The notes below the pieces were generated by a model. It was not told where the DNA came from. It did not search any database and saw only the letters and a list, made by a program, of their open reading frames with translations. The translations under genes and the position numbers were made by a program. Shown here in pieces: positions 23,609 through 32,743 of a DNA stretch of 64,000 nt (its first letter is position 1; each line of letters starts with the position of its first letter). Location of the stretch: positions 1 to 64,000 of the forward strand of contig NZ_JANKAS010000004.1 in assembly GCF_024622505.1 (NCBI RefSeq), written 5' to 3'. The stretch comes from Irregularibacter muris (GTDB lineage: Bacteria; Bacillota; Clostridia; Eubacteriales; Garciellaceae).

Positions 23609-25186
23609 TTATAGATTGAAAACTTGGTCAAATTTGTAGGAACTCACATCTTTGTGTTCTACAAATACAATTGTTTTATCCCCATAATTTTTTAGAATAT
23701 CCTTCATAATGATTTCAAATAGTTCATGATCCAAACCTGCACTTAATTCATCGAAAAGAAGAAGTTGGGCATTACTCGCTAGGGCCCTGGCCAATAGCAC
23801 TCTTTTTTTCTCTCCACCCGAAAGCCTTACACCAGCATCGCCAATATCTGTTTGTCCATAATCACTAATTAAATCTTCTAATTGGGCAATTCTTATTATT
23901 TTCAATAATTCAGATTCATCAATTGTTGGATTACTAAATTTGATATTATCAATTATAGTACCGTGAAATAAAATATCGTCCTGGAATACGCAACCAACTG
24001 ATATTCTGACATTTTGTATAGGGATATTGTTAAGTAATATTTTCCCAGAGTTAGGATAATAGGCTCCTGTAAATAGTTTTAATAAGGTTGACTTTCCGGC
24101 TCCTGATCTTCCCTTAATAAGGATCTTCTGGGACCTATGGATGGATATGTTAAAGTTTTCTAAAATACTTCTGTCGTCATATCCTATGGTAATGTTCTTT
24201 AACTCCATTTTCTCAAAGTGTTCCAAGGGCTTTTGGGTATTGAGTTTATTGTCCTCTAATTTTCCCAAAATGCGGCTTAAAACTTTGGAAGCTGTTATGA
24301 TTTTAAATACTTTTCTTTGATTTTGAAGAAGATCAAAAACCGGGTCGGTAATCATATGATTATACATTAGGATTGCCACCAGCGCTCCCACAGAAAGATT
24401 GTTATGCATGATTGCATTGGTTCCCAAAATAATAATAATTCCAATGAATATGGAAAAGCTCAGATTTGCTGTAATTGCTGATCGGTTTTCTATCCTTAAA
24501 CGCTGATTCTCCACTTTATTCCAACTGGAACTCCAATCTACATACTCTGTACTAAGCCTTTCTTGCTGATTATATAAATAAATTTCCCTATGGCCTAAGA
24601 TGTTTTCAGTAAATGCACTCCAAGTTTTGGTGCGTATTTGACTGGCCTTTTCTGCTAAAGAACTTGATTTTCTAGAGGATAAATTGATGATGAATGTTGA
24701 AATGATGGACAGTGGGATAATAATGAGCAGCAGCTTGACGCTATACCTGGCCATAATTCCTATACCAGTAATAAAGCTGGATAATGTAAAGATAAATTGA
24801 ACAGTGGTGATCAAAATATCTTCTTCCAGTTCTTTTAAATTATCCAACCCTGAGTTGATAAGATTATTCTTGCCCATTTGCTCAATCATAGGAATCTTTG
24901 TCTCGGAAATCCCCTCAAACATCTGATCCCTAATATTTTGTTTTATTTTATTATTGGCCTTATTGGCTTCGTTGAGGATGAGTAAACGCAGCGTATAGGA
25001 GAGGACGTAGATTCCTATATAAGCTAGTCCATTGGACAAGACTTTCCCTAAATGCTTATTGTGGACTGAGAAATCAATGGTTCGCTGCAAAAAAATCATG
25101 GGAAGCATAGATAAGAATCCCACAACAAGCGCAAATATAAAGAGAAATAAGAGTTTAATTTTAGAAATACTTCCCAGTAGTTTCAT
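23609..25186 (-). CDS. ABC transporter with fused membrane and ATPase domains
   Basis: About 525 aa. An N-terminal six-helix exporter domain (about 1-290) is fused to an ATPase with Walker A KGRSGAGKST near 365, signature RLSGGEKKR, Walker B LLLFDELSAG and the H-loop VFVEHKD (His replaces the usual TH pattern but is present). The ATG at 25186 with GGTGA eight bases upstream is preferred over a GTG at 25198. No peptidase domain is present. Its place near secreted and peptide genes suggests peptide or toxin export (inference). Confidence 0.8.
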   Translation of the reverse strand: MKLLGSISKIKLLFLFIFALVVGFLSMLPMIFLQRTIDFSVHNKHLGKVLSNGLAYIGIYVLSYTLRLLILNEANKANNKIKQNIRDQMFEGISETKIPMIEQMGKNNLINSGLDNLKELEEDILITTVQFIFTLSSFITGIGIMARYSVKLLLIIIPLSIISTFIINLSSRKSSSLAEKASQIRTKTWSAFTENILGHREIYLYNQQERLSTEYVDWSSSWNKVENQRLRIENRSAITANLSFSIFIGIIIILGTNAIMHNNLSVGALVAILMYNHMITDPVFDLLQNQRKVFKIITASKVLSRILGKLEDNKLNTQKPLEHFEKMELKNITIGYDDRSILENFNISIHRSQKILIKGRSGAGKSTLLKLFTGAYYPNSGKILLNNIPIQNVRISVGCVFQDDILFHGTIIDNIKFSNPTIDESELLKIIRIAQLEDLISDYGQTDIGDAGVRLSGGEKKRVLLARALASNAQLLLFDELSAGLDHELFEIIMKDILKNYGDKTIVFVEHKDVSSYKFDQVFNL

Positions 25187-25285
25187 TTGATAGATCACCT
25201 TCCATACTCTATGTATAATTGGCCTACAAGAATAGCCTTTTTGAAAGTCTTATTTATTTTCCCTTATCTAGGGTATAATAATAAA

Positions 25286-25375
25286 AAAGGTAATCGGATT
25301 CGCAAAATGCGATTGCCACATGGAGTTTATTTTATATAATCACCCTGCGGCCCGTGCGAGGTGATTATTTTTTCC
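25286..25375 (+). ncRNA. Antitoxin-like RNA of type I TA element D (toxin lost)
   Basis: TATAAT at 25274-25279, the conserved 5' hairpin, and a terminal inverted repeat (TAATCACC at 25337, GGTGATTA ending 25367) with a T-run. The toxin frame on the other strand is gone. Confidence 0.55.
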
Positions 25376-25429
25376 CTTCATCTTGAGTACAGAAGTGGCA
25401 ACCACACCCTGCTTCTATCCGATTATCTT
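25287..25429. repeat. Type I TA element copy D, deleted
   Basis: AAGGTAATCGGAT at the left end and ATCCGATTATCTT at the right. At 143 bp it lacks the whole toxin frame but keeps the antitoxin unit and the toxin 5' leader (TATCCGATTATCTTGTATCTATTT). Confidence 0.7.
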
Positions 25430-25505
25430 GTATCTATTTTATCAAGTATTGTAATAAATCTCCATAAATTCTCTCATAAATTATACCAATTTTCCTATAT
25501 ATTAT

Positions 25506-25543
25506 TTAAGGGAGAATATAGGTCATCCTATATTCTCCCTTAA
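25506..25543 (-). terminator. Terminator after ndoA
   Basis: A perfect 17-bp stem (TTAAGGGAGAATATAGG and complement) with a 4-base loop lies 4 bp past the ndoA stop. Confidence 0.8.
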
Positions 25544-25547
25544 TTAT

Positions 25548-25898
25548 CTAAAAATCAATCAATCCGAAACTGACTAGGAGTCCTTCATTCACTTTTTCCA
25601 TTAAATCATCGTCAAATCGCCCTATTTTATCTCTCAATCTTTTTTTATCAATGGTGCGTATTTGTTCTAATAATACGACAGAATCTTTACTTAACCCAAA
25701 TTCTGAGGCGCTAATCTCTATATGGGTGGGCAGTTTAGCCTTATTGATTTGTGAAGTGATAGCTGACACGATTATGGTAGGACTATATTTATTACCAACA
25801 TCGTTTTGAACTACGAGCACTGGACGGACTCCCCCTTGTTCAGATCCAACAACGGGACTTAAATCTGCATAAAATACATCTCCTCGTTTCACGTTCAC
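25548..25898 (-). CDS. ndoA: MazF-family endoribonuclease toxin (EndoA/NdoA)
   Basis: 116 aa, the same length as the Bacillus enzyme when the GTG at 25898 is used. The N-terminus [20 protein letters not shown] and [12 protein letters not shown] are the hallmark of MazF-type mRNA interferases; the Arg and Thr of the active site (RPVLVV, AITSQI) are present. It cleaves mRNA unless bound by the antitoxin encoded immediately upstream. Conserved order alr-ndoAI-ndoA supports the call. A GTG at 25907 is an alternative start. Confidence 0.9.
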   Translation of the reverse strand: MNVKRGDVFYADLSPVVGSEQGGVRPVLVVQNDVGNKYSPTIIVSAITSQINKAKLPTHIEISASEFGLSKDSVVLLEQIRTIDKKRLRDKIGRFDDDLMEKVNEGLLVSFGLIDF

Positions 25899-25899
25899 C

Positions 25900-26175
25900 C
25901 TATTCACTCTCCGATAGTTTAGCCTCGTATAAATCTAACGAGCGAAAATCTGCACTAAAGGCAGACTCTGCAAGAGCTAGATTGATATTTGCCATTTCCG
26001 TATATCCTTTTTTCATGGTTTCTCTAATCTCAATTTTTCTTTTCTCTCGTATATACAATTTCATTGCCTCTCGGATAAATTCACTTCTATTCTTTTTTTC
26101 CATCTGAACAATGTCGTCTACTTCCTTTAATAGTGAATTCGGCAAACTAATTATGATTCTTTTTGACTCCGCCAC
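25900..26175 (-). CDS. ndoAI: Ribbon-helix-helix antitoxin (EndoAI)
   Basis: 91 aa from a GTG start that follows GGGAGGTG. The N-terminal strand [17 protein letters not shown] and the helix [13 protein letters not shown] form a ribbon-helix-helix DNA-binding domain; the C-terminal half binds and blocks the toxin. The longer frame to 26307 lies in the alr intergenic region and is not supported. The stop codon nearly abuts the toxin start. Confidence 0.9.
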   Translation of the reverse strand: MAESKRIIISLPNSLLKEVDDIVQMEKKNRSEFIREAMKLYIREKRKIEIRETMKKGYTEMANINLALAESAFSADFRSLDLYEAKLSESE

Positions 26176-26315
26176 TATAGCACCTCCCGATATCATTGGC
26201 AAATAAATTATTCTGTCAGTATAAATATTCCATGGCTGATAGTATATACCATAATATATACTATATATTATGCTGTAAGAATGTGTCAATATGCAATAAT
26301 TTAACATTTTATTTT

Positions 26316-27479
26316 TTAATCTATTAAAGTATTGCTTATTTTCATTATTTCCTTGTTTTTTATATAGACTCTAGGCACCCTTTTATTAACCATACACAAA
26401 ACTTCGTAATTAATCGTCCCTAGTTTTTGTGCTACTTCTTCTACAGTCATTCCCTGGCCAAATAAAGTCACTTCATCTCCCATCTGTACTTTGGGATGAT
26501 TGGTGATATCAATCATACATTGATCCATGCAAATATTACCCACCACAGGGACCTTTTTTCCCTGTGCCAATACCTCTGCCTTTCCAGACAGCATTCTAGA
26601 ATAGCCATCGGCATAACCTACAGGCAATGTGGCAATTCGCCTTTCCTCAGGAGCAATATATTTTCTGCCATAACCAATGCTCGTGTCTTTATCAATTTTT
26701 TTAATATGCACTATTTTTGTTTTAAAGGTCATAGAAGGTTTTAATGAAATTTTCTCCTTGAAAACTTCCTCTGAAGGATATAGTCCATACAAAATAATTC
26801 CTGGCCTTACCATATTGAAGTAGGTGTCCTCCATATCAATAATGGCTGCACTATTGGCTATGTGCTTAATAGGTATGTGAATATTTTCTTTCTCTAGGAA
26901 GTTGCAGATGTCCCTAAAGGTTTTTAGCTGGTTTTGGGCAAAGCTTTTATCTTCTTCATCTGCCGTAGCAAAATGAGTAAATATCCCCTGCACTTCTAAT
27001 TTAGGAAGATTTCCTATTTTCCTCAGAATCTTCAAAATTTCGTCCTTACTTTTAAATCCTATTCTTCCCATTCCTGTATCTACTTTTATATGAACTTTAA
27101 CTATCTTATTTTGCAAGACTGCCACTTTGTGTATAAAATCCACCATATTTTCGCTATAAATCGTCTGAGTAATATCCCATTTTATCAGTTCATTTACCTG
27201 CTGTTCTGGTGTATATCCCAAGACTAAGATGGGACAGTCAACACCTGCCTTTCTAAGGACAAGGGCCTCATCCACCATGGCCACAGCGAGATATTCTACA
27301 CCATGCATTAATAGGGTCTTTGCCACTTCCACAGCTCCGTGGCCATAGGCATCAGCCTTTACAACCCCCATTATTTTTCTCTTATTTTTTATTAACTTTT
27401 TTATTTCTTCAATATTATGAGCGATAGCGTCTAAGTCAATTTCAACCCAAGTAGGACGATGAAATCCTTCTTTTTCCAT
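26316..27479 (-). CDS. alr: Alanine racemase
   Basis: 387 aa, PLP-dependent, converting L- to D-alanine for peptidoglycan. PLP lysine in MGVVKADAYGHG near 40, catalytic Tyr in SIGYGRKY near 270, and the signature VGNICMDQCMID near 315. The TIM-barrel N-terminal and beta C-terminal domains have normal lengths. It lies in the acpS-lipoprotein-alr-ndoAI-ndoA block. Confidence 0.95.
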   Translation of the reverse strand: MEKEGFHRPTWVEIDLDAIAHNIEEIKKLIKNKRKIMGVVKADAYGHGAVEVAKTLLMHGVEYLAVAMVDEALVLRKAGVDCPILVLGYTPEQQVNELIKWDITQTIYSENMVDFIHKVAVLQNKIVKVHIKVDTGMGRIGFKSKDEILKILRKIGNLPKLEVQGIFTHFATADEEDKSFAQNQLKTFRDICNFLEKENIHIPIKHIANSAAIIDMEDTYFNMVRPGIILYGLYPSEEVFKEKISLKPSMTFKTKIVHIKKIDKDTSIGYGRKYIAPEERRIATLPVGYADGYSRMLSGKAEVLAQGKKVPVVGNICMDQCMIDITNHPKVQMGDEVTLFGQGMTVEEVAQKLGTINYEVLCMVNKRVPRVYIKNKEIMKISNTLID

Positions 27480-27524
27480 AATAACTCCTCTTTTCCCATA
27501 GGCTAAAAGTATTTTATGTTTCCA

Positions 27525-28145
27525 TTATTTCTCTATCTCAAATAACATTTTATCAAATTCTGGAGCAATTTTAAAATCTTTTATGGTGATTTCAATTCTA
27601 GGGTTTCCTTCTTGATCATAGATTTTGATATATCGAGGTAAAATGTCTTTCTTGTGAATCCAAAGGCTTTGCTTGTGATGATAGTAACTTCCCTTAGCAA
27701 TTTCCCTAGTTAGCACCAAATATTCTTGTTCGCCCTGCACTTTTTCTTCTATCTTGGTCTCCTTGTCAAAATCCCATTTTAAAAAATCCCCTAAAAACAT
27801 AACCTCTTCCCCTTTGGGTTCAAAGTTTTCTATAATAATACTTTGATCAATATGGGGATGATATATCTTGGCTTTTCCCTGTTGGAAGATGGTTGTTTTG
27901 CCCTCTAATTGTTTAGGGCTTAGGGTCTCTAACCTATAGGAATCAGGACTTTGAAAAAACTGCTTTATTTCATATTCTTGACTACCCTTATTTCCTGTCA
28001 CCTTTATCTCTAAAGTACATTGGTAGGATTTCATTTCTTTGAGTTGCTTTTCGGTTTTTTCTATAATCTCTTCATTGGTAAGATTGCCACAACCGGTTAA
28101 AAATATAAATAAACCTATAAATAGCATAAGGATTTTAGCCTTCAC
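27525..28145 (-). CDS. LolA-like lipoprotein (YdcC type)
   Basis: 206 aa, GTG start. Lipobox LTGCGN near 19. The rest is an outer-membrane-lipoprotein-carrier-like fold with a repeated YQCTLEIKVTGNKGSQEYE... YRLETLSP pattern. In Bacillus the YdcC lipoprotein, controlled in sporulation, sits in the same place between acpS and alr. The role is undefined; positional conservation is the best evidence. Confidence 0.8.
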   Translation of the reverse strand: MKAKILMLFIGLFIFLTGCGNLTNEEIIEKTEKQLKEMKSYQCTLEIKVTGNKGSQEYEIKQFFQSPDSYRLETLSPKQLEGKTTIFQQGKAKIYHPHIDQSIIIENFEPKGEEVMFLGDFLKWDFDKETKIEEKVQGEQEYLVLTREIAKGSYYHHKQSLWIHKKDILPRYIKIYDQEGNPRIEITIKDFKIAPEFDKMLFEIEK

Positions 28146-28242
28146 CTTTAAATACCCCCTTTATATTCTGAGATAAACCCTCTCTAGGATACTATCTACT
28201 ATTCATTATATTTATGGGGGGTATTGTCCTATTAGTATATTA

Positions 28243-28638
28243 TTATTGTTTTTTTTCTTCTGGTTCTCCCCATGCTATAGCTTGGGCCACAGCATATTCC
28301 TTGCAATGGGAGATAGATAATACCATCTTTTCGATGCCTCTACTTTGGGCCTGAATTTTTGCCTGTCCCCTAAGCTCTATTTGGGGCTGTCCTTGGGGGG
28401 TTTTTTTTATTTCTATATCCTGCCACTTAAAGCCTGATAATCCTGTACCTAGAGCCTTGGCTGCAGCCTCTTTAGCCGCATAGTATCCTGCAATACTTTC
28501 TATCTTATTTTTTTCTTTACTATCAAAATATTGTCTTTCCTCTATTGTAAAAAAACGTTGAAGAAAGGTTACCCTTTTTTCAACAATTTTGGCAATGCGT
28601 TTTATTTCTATAATGTCAATTCCAGTTCCAACAATCAT
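28243..28638 (-). CDS. acpS: Holo-[acyl-carrier-protein] synthase
   Basis: 131 aa. IVGTGIDIIEIKRI (Asp8, magnesium), then RFFTIEERQYF and AAKEAAAKALGTGL with the catalytic Glu, and SISHCKEYAVAQA near the end. It attaches 4'-phosphopantetheine to ACP. Normal length; the C-terminus is slightly extended (EPEEKKQ). Confidence 0.95.
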   Translation of the reverse strand: MIVGTGIDIIEIKRIAKIVEKRVTFLQRFFTIEERQYFDSKEKNKIESIAGYYAAKEAAAKALGTGLSGFKWQDIEIKKTPQGQPQIELRGQAKIQAQSRGIEKMVLSISHCKEYAVAQAIAWGEPEEKKQ

Positions 28639-28678
28639 GTTTTCACCTCAGTTATTTACATTCTTTACTATACCATCA

Positions 28679-29224
28679 TTAAACTATACTGACTTTTGGT
28701 AAAAATAATGGATTGTAATTAGCCAGTTTTCCCTCGTAAATTAATGTAAGTTCCTGACATTTCTGAAAATCAGAAGGTTTTATCAGAGAAGGATCCTTAG
28801 AAAACAAACAAACACCACTTTCTTGCAATAAAACTGCAACGAATTGGGAACAAAAATATGCGCTTTCTCTTTTCATTGGCTTGTTAAAAGCTGCAGCTAC
28901 TACTCCAATAAGATTGTATCGTAGAGGCTGATTCTTAAAATCCTCAATAATTTCAAGCATTCTTCTATAGCTATTGGTGGGTACTTTCATAGAATACACT
29001 GCACAGGATGTGTTTTTAAAATAGGTATAAATACCGTCTAGTTCTTCTTTTACAAAGCCAGCTTTAAAGGGATTATAAGGCACTTTTCTTCCAAAACTGT
29101 AGAGTTCATTAAATTCTTTGTCTAAGGAAATGGATACATGGTTGTATGGGTCTTTCGTATAAAATTTAATCGTCCTATTAAAAATTGTTCCAGTGTCCGT
29201 CAAAAGAAAATAAATTTCTATCAT
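28679..29224 (-). CDS. Permuted papain-like (YiiX/NlpC-superfamily) enzyme
   Basis: 181 aa. Histidine in PYNHVSISLD near 29, catalytic Cys in YFCSQFVAVLL near 126, and an order His before Cys, the circularly permuted NlpC/P60 arrangement. The family includes peptidoglycan or lipid amidases. No signal peptide, so it is cytoplasmic or membrane-associated. It lies between acpS and the MreB-type gene. Confidence 0.75.
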   Translation of the reverse strand: MIEIYFLLTDTGTIFNRTIKFYTKDPYNHVSISLDKEFNELYSFGRKVPYNPFKAGFVKEELDGIYTYFKNTSCAVYSMKVPTNSYRRMLEIIEDFKNQPLRYNLIGVVAAAFNKPMKRESAYFCSQFVAVLLQESGVCLFSKDPSLIKPSDFQKCQELTLIYEGKLANYNPLFLPKVSIV

Positions 29225-29306
29225 TTCCTCACCCCCTTTTATTCTGCTTTCTTATTATATATCATTGATGTACCCTATGACAATCTATAAAATAAAATAC
29301 AAAAAA

Positions 29307-29324
29307 CCCCTGAGGCTTCAAGGG
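29307..29324 (-). terminator. Terminator after the MreB-family gene
   Basis: CCCTTGA/TCAGGGG stem followed by TTTTTTG on the minus strand, about 90 bp after the mreB-like stop. Confidence 0.75.
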
Positions 29325-29409
29325 TCTTTCCTATTATATCCTATTGTATATCTTATTCCTTTTTTCCCTCTTTGGCTAGTGGGAATTATTGCCCATCATA
29401 GGCTAATTT

Positions 29410-30483
29410 TTATTCTTCTATATCCTTATCCTCTTGAATAATGGATTCCTTATTTTGTATATCCCTAGGACTGTATTCTAGCATCATGCTATCCAATAAA
29501 TCTAGATGATCTAAGGTAATTCCTAGACCTTGGGTAACCATAATCAAGGGCTGCTCCACACTGGTTACTTTAATCCCTAACTCATTTCTTAGGAGGGTAT
29601 CAAAGTTATTTAATAATGACCCTCCACCTGTCAGTACCACACCGTTTTCCAAGATATCGGCAGCACTTTCTGGTGGACATTGTTCAATGACTTTTTTAAT
29701 GGCTGCCACAATTTTATCTAGGGGCCTTTTTATGGCCGTAAATATTTCTGCACTATTAATATTTACTAATATAGGGAGACCACTGGTCAAGTTTTGTCCT
29801 GTTACTTCTAAGACTTTTTCCTCTTTCCCAATAGCATCACCTATTTTTATCTTGATATTTTCTGCGGTTATTTCCCCAATATTAATGTTATGTTTTTTCT
29901 TTAAGTAGTGGATAATGGCTTCATCTATACTATTGCCTCCTACTTTTATGGAGTTTTCTACTAAGATCCCTCCAAGGGTAATGGCTGCAACGTCTGTGGT
30001 CCCTCCCCCTACGTCCACTACAAAAGTGATTTTGGGTTTATTGATGGAAGCTCCCGAACCTATGGCAGCGGCTACTACGCTTTTCACTACCATTACCTTT
30101 CTTGCTCCGGCCTCTTTGATGACTTCCTCAATTCCTCTTCTCTCTACTTGGGTAATGCCACTAGGCACTCCCACCAAAACCTCTGCTCTGGAAAAGGCTT
30201 TGAAAAATCTTCCCCCCTGCTTTGTTTGTTCAATGAAATTTTGGAGCATAACTTTAGCTATATCAAAATGATTTATACTCCCATATTTTAAGGGCTTAAT
30301 GATTTGAATATTTACCGGTGTTTTACCTATCATTCGCTGGGCATCAAAACCCACTGCTAGAATCCTATCATTGTTTTTGTTTATGGCTACTACTGAAGGC
30401 TCTTGAAGAACCAAGCCTCTGCCTTTAATATAAATTAATGTATTTGAAGTTCCAAAATCAATGGCAATTTGTTTTGGGCACAT
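29410..30483 (-). CDS. MreB/Mbl-family rod-shape protein
   Basis: 357 aa, actin-like. Phosphate motif 1 AIDFGTSNTLIYIKG near 10, VVDVGGGTTDVAAI near 160, and the adenosine motif VLTGGGSLLNN near 290. It forms filaments that guide lateral wall synthesis. Several MreB paralogs (MreB, Mbl, MreBH) exist in sporeformers; this copy is apart from mreCD, which favours an Mbl/MreBH role. A C-terminal acidic tail (ESIIQEDKDIEE) follows. Confidence 0.9.
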   Translation of the reverse strand: MCPKQIAIDFGTSNTLIYIKGRGLVLQEPSVVAINKNNDRILAVGFDAQRMIGKTPVNIQIIKPLKYGSINHFDIAKVMLQNFIEQTKQGGRFFKAFSRAEVLVGVPSGITQVERRGIEEVIKEAGARKVMVVKSVVAAAIGSGASINKPKITFVVDVGGGTTDVAAITLGGILVENSIKVGGNSIDEAIIHYLKKKHNINIGEITAENIKIKIGDAIGKEEKVLEVTGQNLTSGLPILVNINSAEIFTAIKRPLDKIVAAIKKVIEQCPPESAADILENGVVLTGGGSLLNNFDTLLRNELGIKVTSVEQPLIMVTQGLGITLDHLDLLDSMMLEYSPRDIQNKESIIQEDKDIEE

Positions 30484-30563
30484 AATATCCTGTCCTTTCT
30501 AATGACTTTTGTTTAGTTTAACCAGCCATTTCTTCTTTTATCCTTCTTAACCTTTCCTATTTT

Positions 30564-30605
30564 AAAATGTCCAAGCAAAAAGAATTCTTTTTACTTGGAC
30601 ATTTT
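30564..30605 (-). terminator. Terminator after the nucleoside transporter operon
   Basis: A near-perfect 42-bp palindrome (arms AAAATGTCCAAG, AAAAAGAATTCTTTTT at the centre) about 75 bp past the last permease stop. Confidence 0.75.
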
Positions 30606-30681
30606 AAATTTTTCTTTATTTTTTATCCTTATTATATCTTGAATTCTTGATCTTTTATCCTCTATTGTCTATCTAAAATCA

Positions 30682-31611
30682 TTAATTGCTTTTCTCATAG
30701 GGTTCACCACTAGCCGCTGGGGCAGAAGCTCTGCCTACAAAACCCATTAATATCGCTAAGGTGATCACATAGGGTAATAGGGATAATAGTTGATCTGAAA
30801 CTTTTATAGCTGTACTTCCCAAAAATACGACTAATCCTTGGGTGGCTCCAAATAATAAACAAGCCCACATAGCTCCTTGAGGTCTCCATTTACCAAAGAT
30901 CATCGCTGCTAGAGCAATAAAGCCATGGCCTGAAATCAAGGTTTGCCTAAAGCTAGAGACCACTGCTATACTCATAGCAGCCCCACCAAATCCTGCAAAA
31001 ACTCCTGAAAGAATAACTGCAAGATATCGTAGGCGAAATACATTAATTCCTAGAGTATCTGCTGCCTTAGGATATTCTCCTACTGCTCTAATTCTAAGCC
31101 CTAATTTAGTTTTATATAGAACAAACCATAAAAGAACCACAAGGACAAAGGCTAGATATACTGTAGCATATTGGTTAAATACCATATCCCCAAAGGAATT
31201 TTTGGCAAATAGCCCATTGAAGGGTCTAGGCATCTTATGATCTAAAGATATAGCCTTTGTTTGCGTTGCTCCTTCAAAAAATATTCTACTTAAGAAAAGA
31301 GCAAGTCCTGGTCCCAAGAAATTAATGGCAATGCCCGATACCACTTGATCCGCTGTAAAGGTGACGGTAGCAATGGCGTGTAAAAGGGCCAAAATTCCTC
31401 CAGCTAAACCTGCAGCCAAAAAGCCCAACCAAGGATTTTGGGTATAAAAGCCTACGGCAGCCCCAGCAAAGGCTCCTATAGTCATCATTCCTTCTAGACC
31501 GATATTGACAACCCCGGAATTCTCTGAAATAACTCCTCCCAAGGCTGTATAAATTAAAGGTGAGGAATACATCAATGTAGTTCCCAGTAAAAATCCTATA
31601 CTACTTAGCAT
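30682..31611 (-). CDS. Nucleoside ABC transporter permease (NupQ type)
   Basis: About 309 aa, polytopic, BPD_transp_2 family. Motifs ENSGVVNIGLEGMMTIGAFAG and GEYPKAADTLGINV are typical of the smaller permease in the BmpA-type nucleoside importers. The ATG at 31611 is chosen by its AGAGGTGA site; it overlaps the preceding permease stop by 11 bp. Partner of the permease encoded at 31601-32743. Confidence 0.9.
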   Translation of the reverse strand: MLSSIGFLLGTTLMYSSPLIYTALGGVISENSGVVNIGLEGMMTIGAFAGAAVGFYTQNPWLGFLAAGLAGGILALLHAIATVTFTADQVVSGIAINFLGPGLALFLSRIFFEGATQTKAISLDHKMPRPFNGLFAKNSFGDMVFNQYATVYLAFVLVVLLWFVLYKTKLGLRIRAVGEYPKAADTLGINVFRLRYLAVILSGVFAGFGGAAMSIAVVSSFRQTLISGHGFIALAAMIFGKWRPQGAMWACLLFGATQGLVVFLGSTAIKVSDQLLSLLPYVITLAILMGFVGRASAPAASGEPYEKSN

Positions 31612-32743
31612 GCTTTTCACCTCTTTTTCTTCTAACAGAAAGGATCATCCTAATAAAATTAGGAATAGCAATGAAAAATACAATGGTACCAATCATAATG
31701 TCTATAACTTCTGAGGGTGCCCTTAGAGCAGGTTGTATTTTGGGACCTCCATATTGGAAAAAGCCAAACAATAGTCCCGATAATACCGATCCTAAAGCTG
31801 TATTGCCTCCAATTAGGGCAACGGCTATACCATTAAATCCATAGTTCTCCATGGCAGATAATATTGTTATGGAGTGGGTCAAGCCCATGACATGCACTGC
31901 CCCTGCTGCCCCCGCTAGTCCACCAGCAATAAGCATGGAAACAACGATGTTTTTATTTACATTAATCCCCCCATATTCTGCCGCATGGGGATTAAATCCT
32001 ACTGCTCTCAATTGATAGCCTAAAGTGGTCTTATTTAAAATATACCATACCACTACCGCCATCAAAATGGCTACAATGATTCCTAAATTAATAGGTGCCC
32101 CAAGTAAATCCTTTAAAAAGGGGATATTATTTAGAAAAGCTTTTCCGCCTGCCGTCTTTTTCCATTGACTTAAAATTCCTATTTGGGCGCTTTCTAAAAT
32201 TTTATAAGTGGCTTGGCTATGGGGTCTTTTAAAAGCATCAAAGTGGACAAAATAATTACTTCCATAAAAAGCAATCCAGTTTAGCATGATGGTTGCAATA
32301 ACTTCATGGATACCAAATTTAGCCTTTAAATAACCTGCAACTCCTCCCCAAAGGGCCGCAGCTGCTACTGCCAATACAAACACTACAATAGGATGAATAA
32401 TAGGGGGAAGGTTCAAAAAATAGCCTGCTGCTGTCGCCACTAAGGCTCCAACAATAAATTGTCCTTCTGCTCCTATATTAAAGAGCCCTGTCCTAAATGC
32501 AAAGGCCACAGATAACCCTGTTAAGATTAGGGGAGTAGATCTTATAATCACCCAACCAATATATTTAGGTCTGCTAAAGGCACCTTTAAACATGATTTTA
32601 TAGGCTTCTAAGGGATCAAAGCCTACTAGCTTTAACATAATGGCCCCTACAATAAATCCAATAATAATAGAGATTAGGGTAAATCCAAAATTTCCTTTAA
32701 ATATACTTTTAATAGGGAAAGATTTTTTCTTTTTACTTTCCAT
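31601..32743 (-). CDS. Nucleoside ABC transporter permease (NupP type)
   Basis: About 380 aa. Ten or so membrane segments; the cytoplasmic coupling motif GFNPHAAEYGGINV and FNIGAEGQFIVGALVATAAG match the larger permease of BmpA-type importers. The ATG at 32743 follows AGGAGGTGA. It overlaps the ATPase gene by 11 bp, so the three downstream genes are tightly coupled. Confidence 0.9.
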   Translation of the reverse strand: MESKKKKSFPIKSIFKGNFGFTLISIIIGFIVGAIMLKLVGFDPLEAYKIMFKGAFSRPKYIGWVIIRSTPLILTGLSVAFAFRTGLFNIGAEGQFIVGALVATAAGYFLNLPPIIHPIVVFVLAVAAAALWGGVAGYLKAKFGIHEVIATIMLNWIAFYGSNYFVHFDAFKRPHSQATYKILESAQIGILSQWKKTAGGKAFLNNIPFLKDLLGAPINLGIIVAILMAVVVWYILNKTTLGYQLRAVGFNPHAAEYGGINVNKNIVVSMLIAGGLAGAAGAVHVMGLTHSITILSAMENYGFNGIAVALIGGNTALGSVLSGLLFGFFQYGGPKIQPALRAPSEVIDIMIGTIVFFIAIPNFIRMILSVRRKRGEKHAK

